Of a stretch of 64,000 nt of DNA, positions 8,878-16,713 are shown in pieces (the stretch's first letter is position 1; every line of letters begins with the position of its first letter). A program made the translations under genes and the position numbers. Below the pieces are notes generated by a model, which saw nothing but the letters and a program-made list of their open reading frames with translations, made no database searches and was not told the DNA's origin. The stretch comes from an uncultured Helicobacter sp. (GTDB taxonomy: Bacteria > Campylobacterota > Campylobacteria > Campylobacterales > Helicobacteraceae): contig NZ_CALERY010000034.1 in NCBI RefSeq assembly GCF_937906905.1, positions 27,614-91,613 on the forward strand, written 5' to 3'.

Positions 8878-9153
8878 CTAAAGTCTATTTTGAAGCTTAT
8901 GTGGCTTTTTCCATTTGGCTTTAAAGTCTTTATCTACAAAAAATACTTTTAAATCGGCTTTGAAATCCTTATCTACCCAAGCAATAGTAGTTGTTGCGTT
9001 AAAATCTTTTTCTACAAAATACCACAAACCATCGTGCTTTGCTTTAAAGTCTTTATCTACCTCATACACAAGCAAATCTGCCTTAAAATCCTTATCTACC
9101 TTGAAACATTTTACTTCTGCTCTATTTTCCGCTACTACACAGATTTTTGCCAT
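8878..9153 (-). CDS. Small beta-repeat protein (five VDKDFKA repeats)
   Basis: A 91-residue protein dominated by five copies of a 13-15 residue unit whose core is VDKDFKA (variants VEKDFNA), each followed by a short hydrophobic strand such as LLVYE, LWYF, IAW or KVFF. It starts MAKICVVAEN, with no signal peptide. From memory it resembles short proteins listed as DUF6150; I could not check this. At DNA level the repeats are seen as ctttaaagtctttatctac-like units on the plus strand. The ATG has AAGGAGC seven bases upstream. It is the first gene of the operon with the channel. Function unknown. Confidence 0.75.
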   Translation of the reverse strand: MAKICVVAENRAEVKCFKVDKDFKADLLVYEVDKDFKAKHDGLWYFVEKDFNATTTIAWVDKDFKADLKVFFVDKDFKAKWKKPHKLQNRL

Positions 9154-9186
9154 AACAGCTCCTTTTCAATGAAATTTTGAGCTAGC

Positions 9187-9192
9187 ATTGTA
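9187..9192 (-). promoter_or_regulatory. -10 element for the repeat protein/channel operon
   Basis: TACAAT on the minus strand, 34 bases upstream of the first gene's ATG. Confidence 0.5.
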
Positions 9193-9219
9193 TGAAACTG
9201 CTTTATTGATAAACGATAA

Positions 9220-9233
9220 TTTATATATATAAA
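9220..9233. promoter_or_regulatory. Palindrome, candidate operator
   Basis: TTTATATATATAAA is a perfect 14-base palindrome midway between the divergent XRE gene and the repeat protein/channel operon, flanked by both predicted -10 elements. It could be the regulator's binding site. An AT-rich palindrome can arise by chance. Confidence 0.4.
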
Positions 9234-9236
9234 ACC

Positions 9237-9242
9237 TATAAT
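9237..9242 (+). promoter_or_regulatory. -10 element for the XRE regulator
   Basis: TATAAT, 56 bases before the ATG at 9298. GATAAT at 9215-9220 is an alternative. Confidence 0.45.
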
Positions 9243-9297
9243 TTACTGACTAAAATCTACATCTTTGATAAACCAACAAAGAGTAGAAGAAAGTAGA

Positions 9298-9705
9298 ATG
9301 AAAGTTATTGATCGCATAAATGAGATTCTAAAGCGAAAAAATCTAAGCAAAAAAGAGCTTGCCAATCGCCTTATAGACTTAGGCTTGCGTGCAAATAAAA
9401 CAGGTGAGACGCCCACAATCTCTAGCATTTATGCCTATCTTAATGGCAATATCGAGCTAAAGGCAGATATGATTCCATTTATCGCTGATGCGTTGGGCGT
9501 GTATGAGCAGGAGCTTTTCTCCCAAAGCTCACCGCACAAAATGCTTCAAAGATTCTGCTTACAAGACCCAAATCTCGCTAAATATAGCCACATTGTAGAA
9601 CTCCTAGAATACATCAGCCCAAAGTCCCTAGAAACGCTTGAAAAGACACTTATCAATCACAAAGCAAAAACCATAGAGCTAAATCACATTATAGAAAAGA
9701 TATGA
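9298..9705 (+). CDS. XRE-family DNA-binding regulator
   Basis: A 135-residue cytosolic protein with an N-terminal helix-turn-helix (about residues 3-60). INEILKRKNLSKKELANRL matches helices 1-2, followed by ISSIYAYLNGN and MIPFIADALGVYEQELF, typical of Cro/C1-type folds. The C-terminal 60 residues are helical, perhaps for dimerisation. An upstream in-frame TTG at 9265 would add eleven residues (MINQQRVEESR) before the fold, so the ATG at 9298 is preferred although its ribosome site is weak. It is divergent from the channel operon with a palindrome between, which makes control of that operon likely. Confidence 0.82.
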   Translation: MKVIDRINEILKRKNLSKKELANRLIDLGLRANKTGETPTISSIYAYLNGNIELKADMIPFIADALGVYEQELFSQSSPHKMLQRFCLQDPNLAKYSHIVELLEYISPKSLETLEKTLINHKAKTIELNHIIEKI

Positions 9706-9830
9706 ATATCTAGCACAGAATCCATATCGTATGTATTTTTGCAGTTTCGTGTGTTATTTTATGATGTATAAAAGCAAGATAGCTTGCGAGAGAATACAAT
9801 CAAAATCAAGTAGCAAAAAGAATAGCGAAG

Positions 9831-9907
9831 TGGCGGAGCGGACGGGGCTCGAACCCGCGACCCCCTGCGTGACAGGCAGGTATTCTAACCAGCTGAACTA
9901 CCGCTCC
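9831..9907 (-). tRNA. tRNA-Asp (GTC)
   Basis: Minus-strand cloverleaf with acceptor GGAGCGG pairing CCGCTCC, anticodon loop CTGTCAC (anticodon GTC) and encoded CCA. Last of four tRNAs in the cluster. Confidence 0.96.
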
Positions 9908-9944
9908 AAAGGAGATATGTAGAATCTGCAAAAGCAAATATAAA

Positions 9945-10020
9945 TGGTGGTCGCTACAAGGCTCGAACTTGTGACATCCACCTTGTAAGGGTGGCGCTCT
10001 ACCAACTGAGCTAAGCGACC
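9945..10020 (-). tRNA. tRNA-Val (TAC)
   Basis: Acceptor GGTCGCT pairs with AGCGACC, anticodon loop CTTACAA (anticodon TAC), T-arm GTTCGAG, discriminator A and encoded CCA. Confidence 0.96.
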
Positions 10021-10053
10021 GAAAAAACGCAAGAACAAAAAGAAGAGAAAAAG

Positions 10054-10128
10054 TGGTGACCCCTAGGGGATTTGAACCCCTGTAGCCACCGTGAAAGGGT
10101 GGTATCCTAACCACTAGATGAAGGGGCC
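10054..10128 (-). tRNA. tRNA-Glu (TTC)
   Basis: Acceptor GGCCCCT pairs with AGGGGTC (with a wobble), anticodon loop CTTTCAC (anticodon TTC), T-arm GTTCAAA and encoded CCA. Confidence 0.96.
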
Positions 10129-10141
10129 ACTACTTAATCAA

Positions 10142-10217
<76 letters not shown>

Positions 10218-10232
10218 AAAAATAAAAGCGAG

Positions 10233-10261
10233 ATTGTAAGATTTTTGCCGCGCTTTGTCAA
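10233..10261 (-). promoter_or_regulatory. Near-consensus promoter of the tRNA cluster
   Basis: On the minus strand TTGACA (10261-10256), 17 bases, then TACAAT (10238-10233). A full -35 at optimal spacing is unusual for Helicobacter and fits a strong stable-RNA promoter. The -35 overlaps the last codons of pncC, so the tRNA operon starts within the 3' end of its upstream neighbour. Confidence 0.8.
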
Positions 10262-11061
10262 GGGTTGGAGCCAGATTCAAGATATTTTATAAGGATTTCT
10301 ATGGCTTTGGTGCTGGCTTGAAGCTGGATATATTCGCGTGTGCTAAGTCGATATGATAGCGTGCCATCTCCGCTAACCATACTAGAATCCAAAAGCTCTT
10401 GCTGCTTTAGAAGCCCAGCTTCTGTCTTAGCTTCCTTAGTGGTTTTTACTTTGTCGTGGAAAAAGTGCCGCTCGATAAGCGGCAGCTTACCGCGTGCCTG
10501 CACTCCTAGAAACACGCACCCTACGGGCTTTTGCTCACTTCCACCGCTTGGACCTGCTACTCCAGAGCTCGCTAGCGCCACATCTGCGCCAAATCTCTCC
10601 AGCGTGCCAGAGAGCATTTGTGATACAACAGGCTCGCTCACTGCGCCAAAATCCTCTAGCACATCGGGCTTTACACCCAACATCTCGCGCTTTATGTCAT
10701 TGGCATAACTAACCACTCCGCCGACAAATACGCTAGAAGCGCCATTTATTCTAGTGAAGCGATAGCTTAGTAGTCCGCCTGTGCAGCTCTCCGCAGTTGC
10801 GAGTTTAAGCCCTAGATTTTCTAGTCGAGCCAGTGCTATAGCTTCCAGAGTGTGCCCAAACCCTATATTAGTGCCAAAAAACCCACATGCCCAGCGCTCA
10901 AATCGCTCTAGCTCGGCATGCTCGCCCCAAATTTGCGCACATGCCCCTCTATCCTCCCACACTAGCCCAAATCGAGCAATCATCTCCGCACATAAAATTC
11001 GAGCAGAATCCATATCCATATTAAGAAAGAACGCTAATTTTTGTGATAGTTGTTGTTGCAC
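10258..11061 (-). CDS. pncC: CinA C-terminal/PncC-type nicotinamide-nucleotide amidase
   Basis: A 267-residue protein whose residues 85-260 are the CinA C-terminal domain, with AESCTGG, GGVVSYAND, GAVSEPVV, SSGVAGPSGG and KPVGCVFLG. This domain deamidates NMN in pyridine-nucleotide salvage. The N-terminal 80 residues are not the MoaB-like domain of full CinA and have no recognised family. Motif-derived sequence is seen near residues 225-232 (LLDSSMVSG). ATG follows AAAGGAGCAAAGG. Confidence 0.87.
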   Translation of the reverse strand: MQQQLSQKLAFFLNMDMDSARILCAEMIARFGLVWEDRGACAQIWGEHAELERFERWACGFFGTNIGFGHTLEAIALARLENLGLKLATAESCTGGLLSYRFTRINGASSVFVGGVVSYANDIKREMLGVKPDVLEDFGAVSEPVVSQMLSGTLERFGADVALASSGVAGPSGGSEQKPVGCVFLGVQARGKLPLIERHFFHDKVKTTKEAKTEAGLLKQQELLDSSMVSGDGTLSYRLSTREYIQLQASTKAIEILIKYLESGSNP

Positions 11062-11180
11062 CTTTGCTCCTTTAAAGATACGAGATTTGGTAGTGGGGTT
11101 GGCACATTCAGCTTTTGTGCCAGATTCTAGCCAAATCGCTTGAAAAAACAGCTTTTAAAGTATCTTTTAACTTAATCCCA

Positions 11181-11186
11181 TATAAT
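11181..11186 (+). promoter_or_regulatory. ppk2: -10 element for ppk2
   Basis: TATAAT, 29 bases before the ppk2 ATG; AAAGGAG sits between them as ribosome site. Confidence 0.6.
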
Positions 11187-11214
11187 AATCCCTTACCCCA
11201 CAAAGGAGCAACAC

Positions 11215-12063
11215 ATGCAAAACAAAAAAGACGCCAAGCCTACGAAAAAGGCTATCACAATCCGCCCAGAATCCGATAAAACCCGCACAAAAGATATTTA
11301 CAAGAAAAATGGACGGCTTAAAGATGAGTTCTATTTAAAAGAGATTGAAAAACTCCAAGTCGAGCTGCTCAAACTCCAAAACTGGGTCAAAAAGACTAAT
11401 CAAAAGATTGTCATTATCTTAGAGGGGCGAGATGCTGCTGGTAAAGGTGGGACAATCAAGGCTCTCACAGAGCATTTGAATCAGCGTGGATTCCGCATAG
11501 TTGCGCTTCCTAAGCCAACAGAAATCGAGAAAACACAATGGTATTTCACTCGCTACATCAGCACGCTGCCAAGTGGGGGTGAGATTGTGTTTTTTGATCG
11601 TAGCTGGTATAACCGCGCAGGTGTAGAGCGCGTCATGGGGTTTTGCACGCAAGAGGAGTATCGGCAATTTATCTACCAAGTAAGCAATCTCGAGCAAATG
11701 CTTATTAGCAGTGGCACGATGATTTTTAAATATTTCCTTGATGTGGGGCAAGAGGAGCAAAAACGCAGAATCAAGCGCCGAAAAACTGACCCGCTACGCA
11801 TGTGGAAGCTAAGCCCAATCGATTCCAAGTCGCTTGATCTCTGGGACGAATACACAGCGGTATTTGAGAAAATGTTTTCACGCACGCATACACCCTATGC
11901 GCCATGGATTATCGTGGATTCCAATGATAAAAAGGCAGCACGCCTTAATATCGCACGCGATCTACTTAGCAAAATCGACTACGATGGCAAAGATCCGGCT
12001 TCTGTGTGCTTGCTTGCGAATCCAGCTATTCTCCACCCCTACTCACAATCTCCAAAAGTTTAG
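11215..12063 (+). CDS. ppk2: Polyphosphate kinase 2
   Basis: PPK2-family enzyme that phosphorylates nucleoside diphosphates from polyphosphate or runs the reverse reaction. It has Walker A EGRDAAGKGG near residue 70, the conserved FTRYISTLPSGGEIV, Walker B FFDRSWYNRAGVERVMGF, and lid residues RRKTDPLRMWKLSP. At 282 residues it is a one-domain (class I-like) form. The first 30 residues are Lys-rich and probably disordered. Its TAG stop codon is the first three bases of a TAGATTCTAG motif copy. Confidence 0.93.
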   Translation: MQNKKDAKPTKKAITIRPESDKTRTKDIYKKNGRLKDEFYLKEIEKLQVELLKLQNWVKKTNQKIVIILEGRDAAGKGGTIKALTEHLNQRGFRIVALPKPTEIEKTQWYFTRYISTLPSGGEIVFFDRSWYNRAGVERVMGFCTQEEYRQFIYQVSNLEQMLISSGTMIFKYFLDVGQEEQKRRIKRRKTDPLRMWKLSPIDSKSLDLWDEYTAVFEKMFSRTHTPYAPWIIVDSNDKKAARLNIARDLLSKIDYDGKDPASVCLLANPAILHPYSQSPKV

Positions 12064-12096
12064 ATTCTAGTCACAGGACACGCCTTTAGATTCTAG
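12061..12096. repeat. Two direct copies of the TAGATTCTAG motif
   Basis: Perfect copies at 12061-12070 and 12087-12096, in the gap between convergent ppk2 and xseA. The first supplies the ppk2 stop codon. The rest of the gap to 12224 shows only further partial motif copies. Confidence 0.8.
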
Positions 12097-12224
12097 GGCA
12101 AACTTAGAGTCTAAAGTCTGGGCAATGGCTGCTGTCGGGATTTGCATTGATTCTGGGCTTGCTGGATTTGCTTAAATCATACTGCCCCGATTGGCTAAAA
12201 ACATCTTGGTCTTTGATTTGGTCA

Positions 12225-13511
12225 TTAAGAGCTTGCTGTCTCTAGGTGTTCTACCCCCAAAATTTTGGCACTGACGAGATACTCGCCATCACAGAGTTCA
12301 ATCTCATCATGCTTGCGCAGCTTGCTAAGCTGGGTTTTGCGCCCGTTTTGTAGTATCTCTGCCCCAGATTCTAGCTTCAAGCGACTTGGAGCAAATGCTT
12401 GTAGTCCTTTGTGTAGCAGCTCAAGCTCCTGCTCCCTCTCGCGCAGGAGTGGAAGCGCTCTGTATCGTGCATTTATCGCCTCTAGCGCTGCGCTTTTATG
12501 GCGCAGCTCGTGATAAAGCGCAGAATCCAATAGCGTGCGAAGCTGTAGAATCTGCTCCCCTGCGTGTGTAAGTTTGCTTTCATGGCTTATGTGTTTATAG
12601 AGCTCGGCGATTTGTGTGCAGAGACTTTGCGCGTAAGAAAGTGTGTGCTGCATGTTTTGGGCATATTGGGCAGAAATTTCATCAAGGCGCAAGAGCCACT
12701 CCTGCCTATCTGGCAAAATCATCTCCATACAAGCCGATGGTGTAGGTGCGCGCAAATCGGCGACAAAATCGCTGATGACAAAATCTATCTCATGCCCCAC
12801 AGCAGAGACAATGGGCGTGCGTGCGTTAAAAATCGCTTGCGCGACAATTTCTTCATTAAACCCCCATAAATCCTCCATGCTGCCCCCACCTCTGCCTATG
12901 ACGATAATATCAAAGGCGTCCTTTGTGCCAAAAAAGCTATCAGCATAGGCGATGTTGCGAGCGATTTGTGCGCCTGCTTGCGTGCCTTGTGTGAGTGTGT
13001 CAAAAGCGACAAGCTTAGTGAGACTCCAGCGTGCGGCAGCGACTTTTTTCATATCTTGCAAAGCTGCACCAGAGAGCGAGGTGAGTAGGGCGATTTTGCG
13101 AGGAAACGGCGGGAGTGGCTTTTTGCGCTCTTTAGCAAAAAATCCTTTGGATTCTAGAGAGGCTTTAAGCTGCTCGTAACGCTCTGCCAGCGAGCCCATA
13201 CCTCCTTCTTGCAGGCTTTTGCAGATGACTTGATACTCTCCACGAGCGCTATACACGCTTAACGCACCACGCACAAGGATATGCATGCCATTGCTTGGCA
13301 TGCAATGAAGCGAGCGTGCATTGCCTCTAAACATCACGCAGCGAATCGAGCTTGTAGAATCTTTTACACTAAAGTAGAGATGACCACTTGCTTGGTGGTG
13401 GGTAAAGTTGCTCACCTCACCTTCAAAGCATACCTCCAGGAATGTAGCCTCAAGTAGTGATTTTATTTGCGCATTAAGCGCGCTGACACTTAGGGGCTGA
13501 AGATTATTCAT
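12225..13511 (-). CDS. xseA: Exodeoxyribonuclease VII large subunit
   Basis: Catalytic subunit of the single-strand exonuclease that acts with XseB in repair. The N-terminal OB domain (about residues 5-100) includes FEGEVSNFTHHQASGHLYFSV. The catalytic domain shows FPRKIALLTSLSGAALQD, the glycine block IGRGGGSMEDLWGFN and SAVGHEIDFVISDFVADLRAPTPS-type sequence. The C-terminus (about 270-400) is coiled coil. At 428 residues the length is normal. The small subunit gene xseB is not adjacent. Confidence 0.95.
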   Translation of the reverse strand: MNNLQPLSVSALNAQIKSLLEATFLEVCFEGEVSNFTHHQASGHLYFSVKDSTSSIRCVMFRGNARSLHCMPSNGMHILVRGALSVYSARGEYQVICKSLQEGGMGSLAERYEQLKASLESKGFFAKERKKPLPPFPRKIALLTSLSGAALQDMKKVAAARWSLTKLVAFDTLTQGTQAGAQIARNIAYADSFFGTKDAFDIIVIGRGGGSMEDLWGFNEEIVAQAIFNARTPIVSAVGHEIDFVISDFVADLRAPTPSACMEMILPDRQEWLLRLDEISAQYAQNMQHTLSYAQSLCTQIAELYKHISHESKLTHAGEQILQLRTLLDSALYHELRHKSAALEAINARYRALPLLREREQELELLHKGLQAFAPSRLKLESGAEILQNGRKTQLSKLRKHDEIELCDGEYLVSAKILGVEHLETASS

Positions 13512-13534
13512 TGTTTGTCTTCTTGATTGATGTG

Positions 13535-14710
13535 TTAGAAGCTTCTTGTAACAATACGCAAGACATCATTATATACTCCAAGCACCATAAGTCCTAGCAA
13601 GAGTGTCCAGCCAAGCAGTGTGAGGGCGTAGAGCACACGATCGCTCATGGGTTTTCGCATGAGCGCCTCATAGCAGACAAAGAGGATTTGTCCGCCATCA
13701 AGGGCTGGGATTGGCAGAAGATTTATTACGGCTAGATTGACAGAAATGAGCGCTATAAGCATAGCAAATGCCGAGAATCCACTAGGTGCGACTTCTGCCA
13801 TGACATCAACAATCCCTACTACACCACCGACTTGATCAAGCGGTATCACGCCAAGAATAAGCTTTTTTAGACTTTCAAATATCAGCAATGAGGAGCGTAG
13901 TAACTCCTTATAGGCAAATTTCACTGCGCGTGTGAAATTAAGCCGCATCTCTCCCACAGCTCCTTGCGCGCTAATGCCAATCATAGGCTGGCGTATCATC
14001 TCGCCAAAAAGATTTTGGTGGCTACTAGATTCTGGGCGTAGGATAAGTGTGAGTTTGGTTGTCTTATCACCTGTGATGCGCATAATCGCAAATGCAAGTG
14101 GAGCAAAAAGCTCGCCAGATCCTGGGCTAGAATCTAGCTGGGGTGTTTGTGAGATAATATCGCTCAAATCCTGCCACGAGAGAATTTCTATCAATGAAGC
14201 AGGCTCTCCTGGTGAAGCAAAATCCAGCACGCCTAGGCTAGAATCCCCAGAATCTATAACGCGAGCTCCCACAATATGATCGCCCGGTAAGATTCCAGCG
14301 CGCTGGGCTGGACTGTCTTCTTGCACTGAGCCCACGACTGGCAGCAGAACCTTGATCCCAGCACTAGCTACTGCAATGTAGAGCAGAAATGCCAGCAAGA
14401 GATTAAATACCACACCAGCACTTAAGATAATGATTTTTGCCCAAGGACTTTTACTGCTGTAACTATCATCTGCGATGTCGCGTTTGAGTGGGTCGAGATC
14501 GTCTTGCCCTTTTAGCTTGACATAGCCGCCAAGGGGGATTAGCGAGAGGGCATATTGCGTGCCACCAATGGTTTTGTGTAAAATTTTTTTCCCAAAGCCA
14601 ATGCTAAAAACCTCCACTTTCACGCCCATAATCCGGGCTGCGCAAAAATGCCCTAACTCGTGGAAAAATATTAAGAAGCAAAGAGCTAAAAACGCGCTAA
14701 AAAGTCCCAT
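13535..14710 (-). CDS. rseP: Site-2 zinc metalloprotease RseP
   Basis: Intramembrane protease for regulated proteolysis or signal-peptide remnants. The N-terminal helix carries FFHELGHF with the HExxH Zn site near residue 17, and the C-terminal part has PALDGGQI with the third Zn ligand Asp. A PDZ domain lies between (VVGSVQEDSPAQRAGILPGDHIVGA). The PDZ is interrupted near residues 148-200 by a stretch rich in DSG/DSS, encoded by motif copies. The gene abuts pgsA upstream, sharing one base at 14710, and xseA follows 23 bases after the stop. Confidence 0.94.
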   Translation of the reverse strand: MGLFSAFLALCFLIFFHELGHFCAARIMGVKVEVFSIGFGKKILHKTIGGTQYALSLIPLGGYVKLKGQDDLDPLKRDIADDSYSSKSPWAKIIILSAGVVFNLLLAFLLYIAVASAGIKVLLPVVGSVQEDSPAQRAGILPGDHIVGARVIDSGDSSLGVLDFASPGEPASLIEILSWQDLSDIISQTPQLDSSPGSGELFAPLAFAIMRITGDKTTKLTLILRPESSSHQNLFGEMIRQPMIGISAQGAVGEMRLNFTRAVKFAYKELLRSSLLIFESLKKLILGVIPLDQVGGVVGIVDVMAEVAPSGFSAFAMLIALISVNLAVINLLPIPALDGGQILFVCYEALMRKPMSDRVLYALTLLGWTLLLGLMVLGVYNDVLRIVTRSF

Positions 14711-15255
14711 TATTTCATACTTCTGTAATATCGCACACTATAATCAACGCCAGAGTAGAATGTCATAAATGTCGCAATCCATAGTAGCACCTCGCCTCCA
14801 GGGAAAAAGTCCGCGAGCAAAAATGCAATAGCCGCAATTTGAAAGCCTGTTTTGTATTTGCCAAGATAGCCTGCAGCCACAGACCTTCCAGAGCTGGCTA
14901 CTACTACGCGCAAACCTGTGATGAAAAACTCGCGACTTAGGATAATAAACACTGCCCATGCATTGGCACGCTCTAGAATCAAAAGCCCGATAAATGCGCT
15001 AAGGATTAGCATTTTATCTGCTAGAGGGTCAAACACTTCGCCAAATATGGATTCTACTCCATAATTTCGCGCAATATAGCCATCGAAAAAATCTGTCAAA
15101 GACGCAAGACAGAAAATCAAGCAAGCAAAGTAATTAACCCAGCTTACATGCACCCAAGTAGGCAGGACAAGATCGCTATGCAGGAGAAAAAACAGCAAAA
15201 GCACCGCAAGCGCGATGCGAGTAATTGTAAGAATATTTGGGAGTTTTTTTATCAT
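14710..15255 (-). CDS. pgsA: CDP-diacylglycerol-glycerol-3-phosphate 3-phosphatidyltransferase
   Basis: Inner-membrane enzyme making phosphatidylglycerol phosphate. The CDP-alcohol phosphotransferase signature D-x2-D-G-x2-A-R-x8-G-x3-D-x3-D is complete around residues 55-81 (LTDFFDGYIARNYG then GEVFDPLADK). Several hydrophobic helices fill the 181 residues. Its stop codon overlaps the rseP start by one base (TAATG), implying translational coupling. Confidence 0.94.
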   Translation of the reverse strand: MIKKLPNILTITRIALAVLLLFFLLHSDLVLPTWVHVSWVNYFACLIFCLASLTDFFDGYIARNYGVESIFGEVFDPLADKMLILSAFIGLLILERANAWAVFIILSREFFITGLRVVVASSGRSVAAGYLGKYKTGFQIAAIAFLLADFFPGGEVLLWIATFMTFYSGVDYSVRYYRSMK

Positions 15256-15412
15256 TGTCTAGCTTGTGTTGTTTTGATGATATTGGGCGTAGGCTCACTT
15301 GAGACAAGCTCTTGCGCTTTTGTGTCTCTTGACTTCTTGTTGGCTAGGCTACTCTGGCTACTTTTTGGCTGCTAGATTCTGGGCTGGACTCGCCTGCTCT
15401 ATGCTTGTGTGG

Positions 15413-15661
15413 CTATTTTTCGACAAGATTGCTAAAGCTGATGTCGCTTGTAAGCTCTGCTGCCATTTGCATGAGTGATTGAGTTTCCCTTTTCAAATCA
15501 TTGATGACATCTTGATTGATAAATCCCGAAAGCTTGCGTAGCTTTTTGTATGTGCATTGCGTGACATAGGGGCGCAATGCTTTAAGCTGGTTTTCATCGA
15601 TATTTGGTAGCGATTGAAAAATTTTTCTCAATATTCTATCAGGGACTGCGTGCTTTGCCAT
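15413..15661 (-). CDS. Conserved-looking hypothetical protein (82 aa)
   Basis: No family recognised. The 82-residue product is mostly helical and basic in its first half (ILRKIFQSLPNIDENQLKALRPYV, quoted here only to residue 20: MAKHAVPDRILRKIFQSLPN), with no membrane segment. AAAGGA seven bases before the ATG supports translation. The 5' leader contains a long hairpin (15700-15758). About 160 bases separate it from pgsA downstream, with motif copies and nothing else evident. Confidence 0.65.
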   Translation of the reverse strand: MAKHAVPDRILRKIFQSLPNIDENQLKALRPYVTQCTYKKLRKLSGFINQDVINDLKRETQSLMQMAAELTSDISFSNLVEK

Positions 15662-15699
15662 GTGTGATCCTTTACTTAGCCTCTTGCGCTTATGCTGTG

Positions 15700-15758
15700 A
15701 GGCTCCACATCTAAAGTCTCAATCCTTCAAGAAATCTCTTATTTTAGTGTGGAGCCCC
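15700..15758 (-). ncRNA. Structured leader hairpin upstream of the 82-aa gene
   Basis: On the minus strand GGGGCTCCACA pairs with TGTGGAGCCTC (one G-U pair), extended inward by CTAAA/TTTAG after one bulged base, with a loop of about 26 bases. It sits about 40 bases upstream of the 82-aa start codon. There is no T-run, so it is not an ordinary terminator. Class unknown. Confidence 0.5.
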
Positions 15759-15771
15759 TGGCGCTGCTATT

Positions 15772-15777
15772 ATTGTA
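15772..15777 (-). promoter_or_regulatory. -10 element for the 82-aa gene
   Basis: TACAAT on the minus strand; predicted transcription would begin just before the leader hairpin. Confidence 0.4.
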
Positions 15778-15874
15778 GTGAAATAAACTGAAAGTATAGC
15801 AAAAATCGCCCTTAATTCTTAGGCTTTTTGTGGCTTTTTGCTTTTTGTGGGCAAAATTTGGCGCGATTAAGTGG

Positions 15875-15880
15875 TATAAT
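15875..15880 (+). promoter_or_regulatory. -10 element for the 15914 gene
   Basis: TGGTATAAT, an extended -10, 34 bases before the ATG; AAAGGA follows as ribosome site. Confidence 0.6.
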
Positions 15881-15913
15881 GCAGGCATTATTGTATATCT
15901 TTAAAGGACTGGA

Positions 15914-16663
15914 ATGCGCTGGGTTAAGTATGTTTTGATTTGTCTGTTTAGTGTGCTGATTTTTGCATGTGGTGGGATTTTTGTGTTTTTTATGCCAGAA
16001 ATCAGGGCGCTTTTGCGCACAGAGAGTCTAAACACCACATATACACTAGATCTCTCTGCCACCATGCAAATCCCTTATGAGCGCTACATAAGCGCAATAA
16101 GCTTCGAGCCATATAAAAAGGTAGAATCCGATCCCAGTAACGCAGAATCTATGCTTACCCCAGTGCTTGCTAAAATCACCGATCGCATTGGTAAAGAGCG
16201 TGGCACAGAGGGCAATCTCTGCCAGATTAAAGCCACCCCCAAGCTTCATAAGCGCACAGAATCCGCTCTTGCCATAGAGAGCGATATTAGCTGCATAATA
16301 TATAGCCAGAATCTGCCTGCATATAAAGCTATGCTAAAAGAAATTGACTATCTCGCGCTTAAGAGTGGATTGCTTAAGATCAAAATCTCCGCGCCTACTC
16401 CCACAATCACCCAGGAGCAGATAAAGCAAGCCACGCTCGCGTTGCGCGGGGAGATTTTGGGCGAGATAGATTCTAGCGTAGCATTTTATGCAGAGAAAAC
16501 ACAAAAATCCTGCCGCCTAGTCTCGAGCCATGAAATGCCGCAGTTTTTAGCTTCAAATCGTAGGGCTAGTGGGGGATTTACCACGCCAGAGGATATTAGC
16601 CTACCGCTGGATCAGAGTGAGCCTATTAGCCTTAGAGCTCGCGTAAATATCGCATGCGAGTAG
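15914..16663 (+). CDS. Hypothetical membrane-anchored periplasmic protein
   Basis: Family not recognised. An N-terminal hydrophobic helix (about residues 5-27, YVLICLFSVLIFACGGIF) acts as signal anchor and the remaining 220 residues would face the periplasm. Four Cys remain in the mature part, in NLCQIKA, SDISCII, KSCRL and the C-terminal ACE, so two disulfides are possible. It precedes hisC on the same strand by 50 bases and probably shares its transcript from the promoter at 15875. Confidence 0.7.
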   Translation: MRWVKYVLICLFSVLIFACGGIFVFFMPEIRALLRTESLNTTYTLDLSATMQIPYERYISAISFEPYKKVESDPSNAESMLTPVLAKITDRIGKERGTEGNLCQIKATPKLHKRTESALAIESDISCIIYSQNLPAYKAMLKEIDYLALKSGLLKIKISAPTPTITQEQIKQATLALRGEILGEIDSSVAFYAEKTQKSCRLVSSHEMPQFLASNRRASGGFTTPEDISLPLDQSEPISLRARVNIACE

Positions 16664-16713
16664 TCAGGGCAAGAAATGACTAGAATCTAAAGTAAGGAAT
16701 CAAGTGTAAGCCT

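Noticed and set aside
8915..9172. Plus-strand frame ALKSLST-repeat protein
   Set aside because: Mirror image of the VDKDFKA repeat gene; the minus frame has the ribosome site, operon context and a protein-like sequence.
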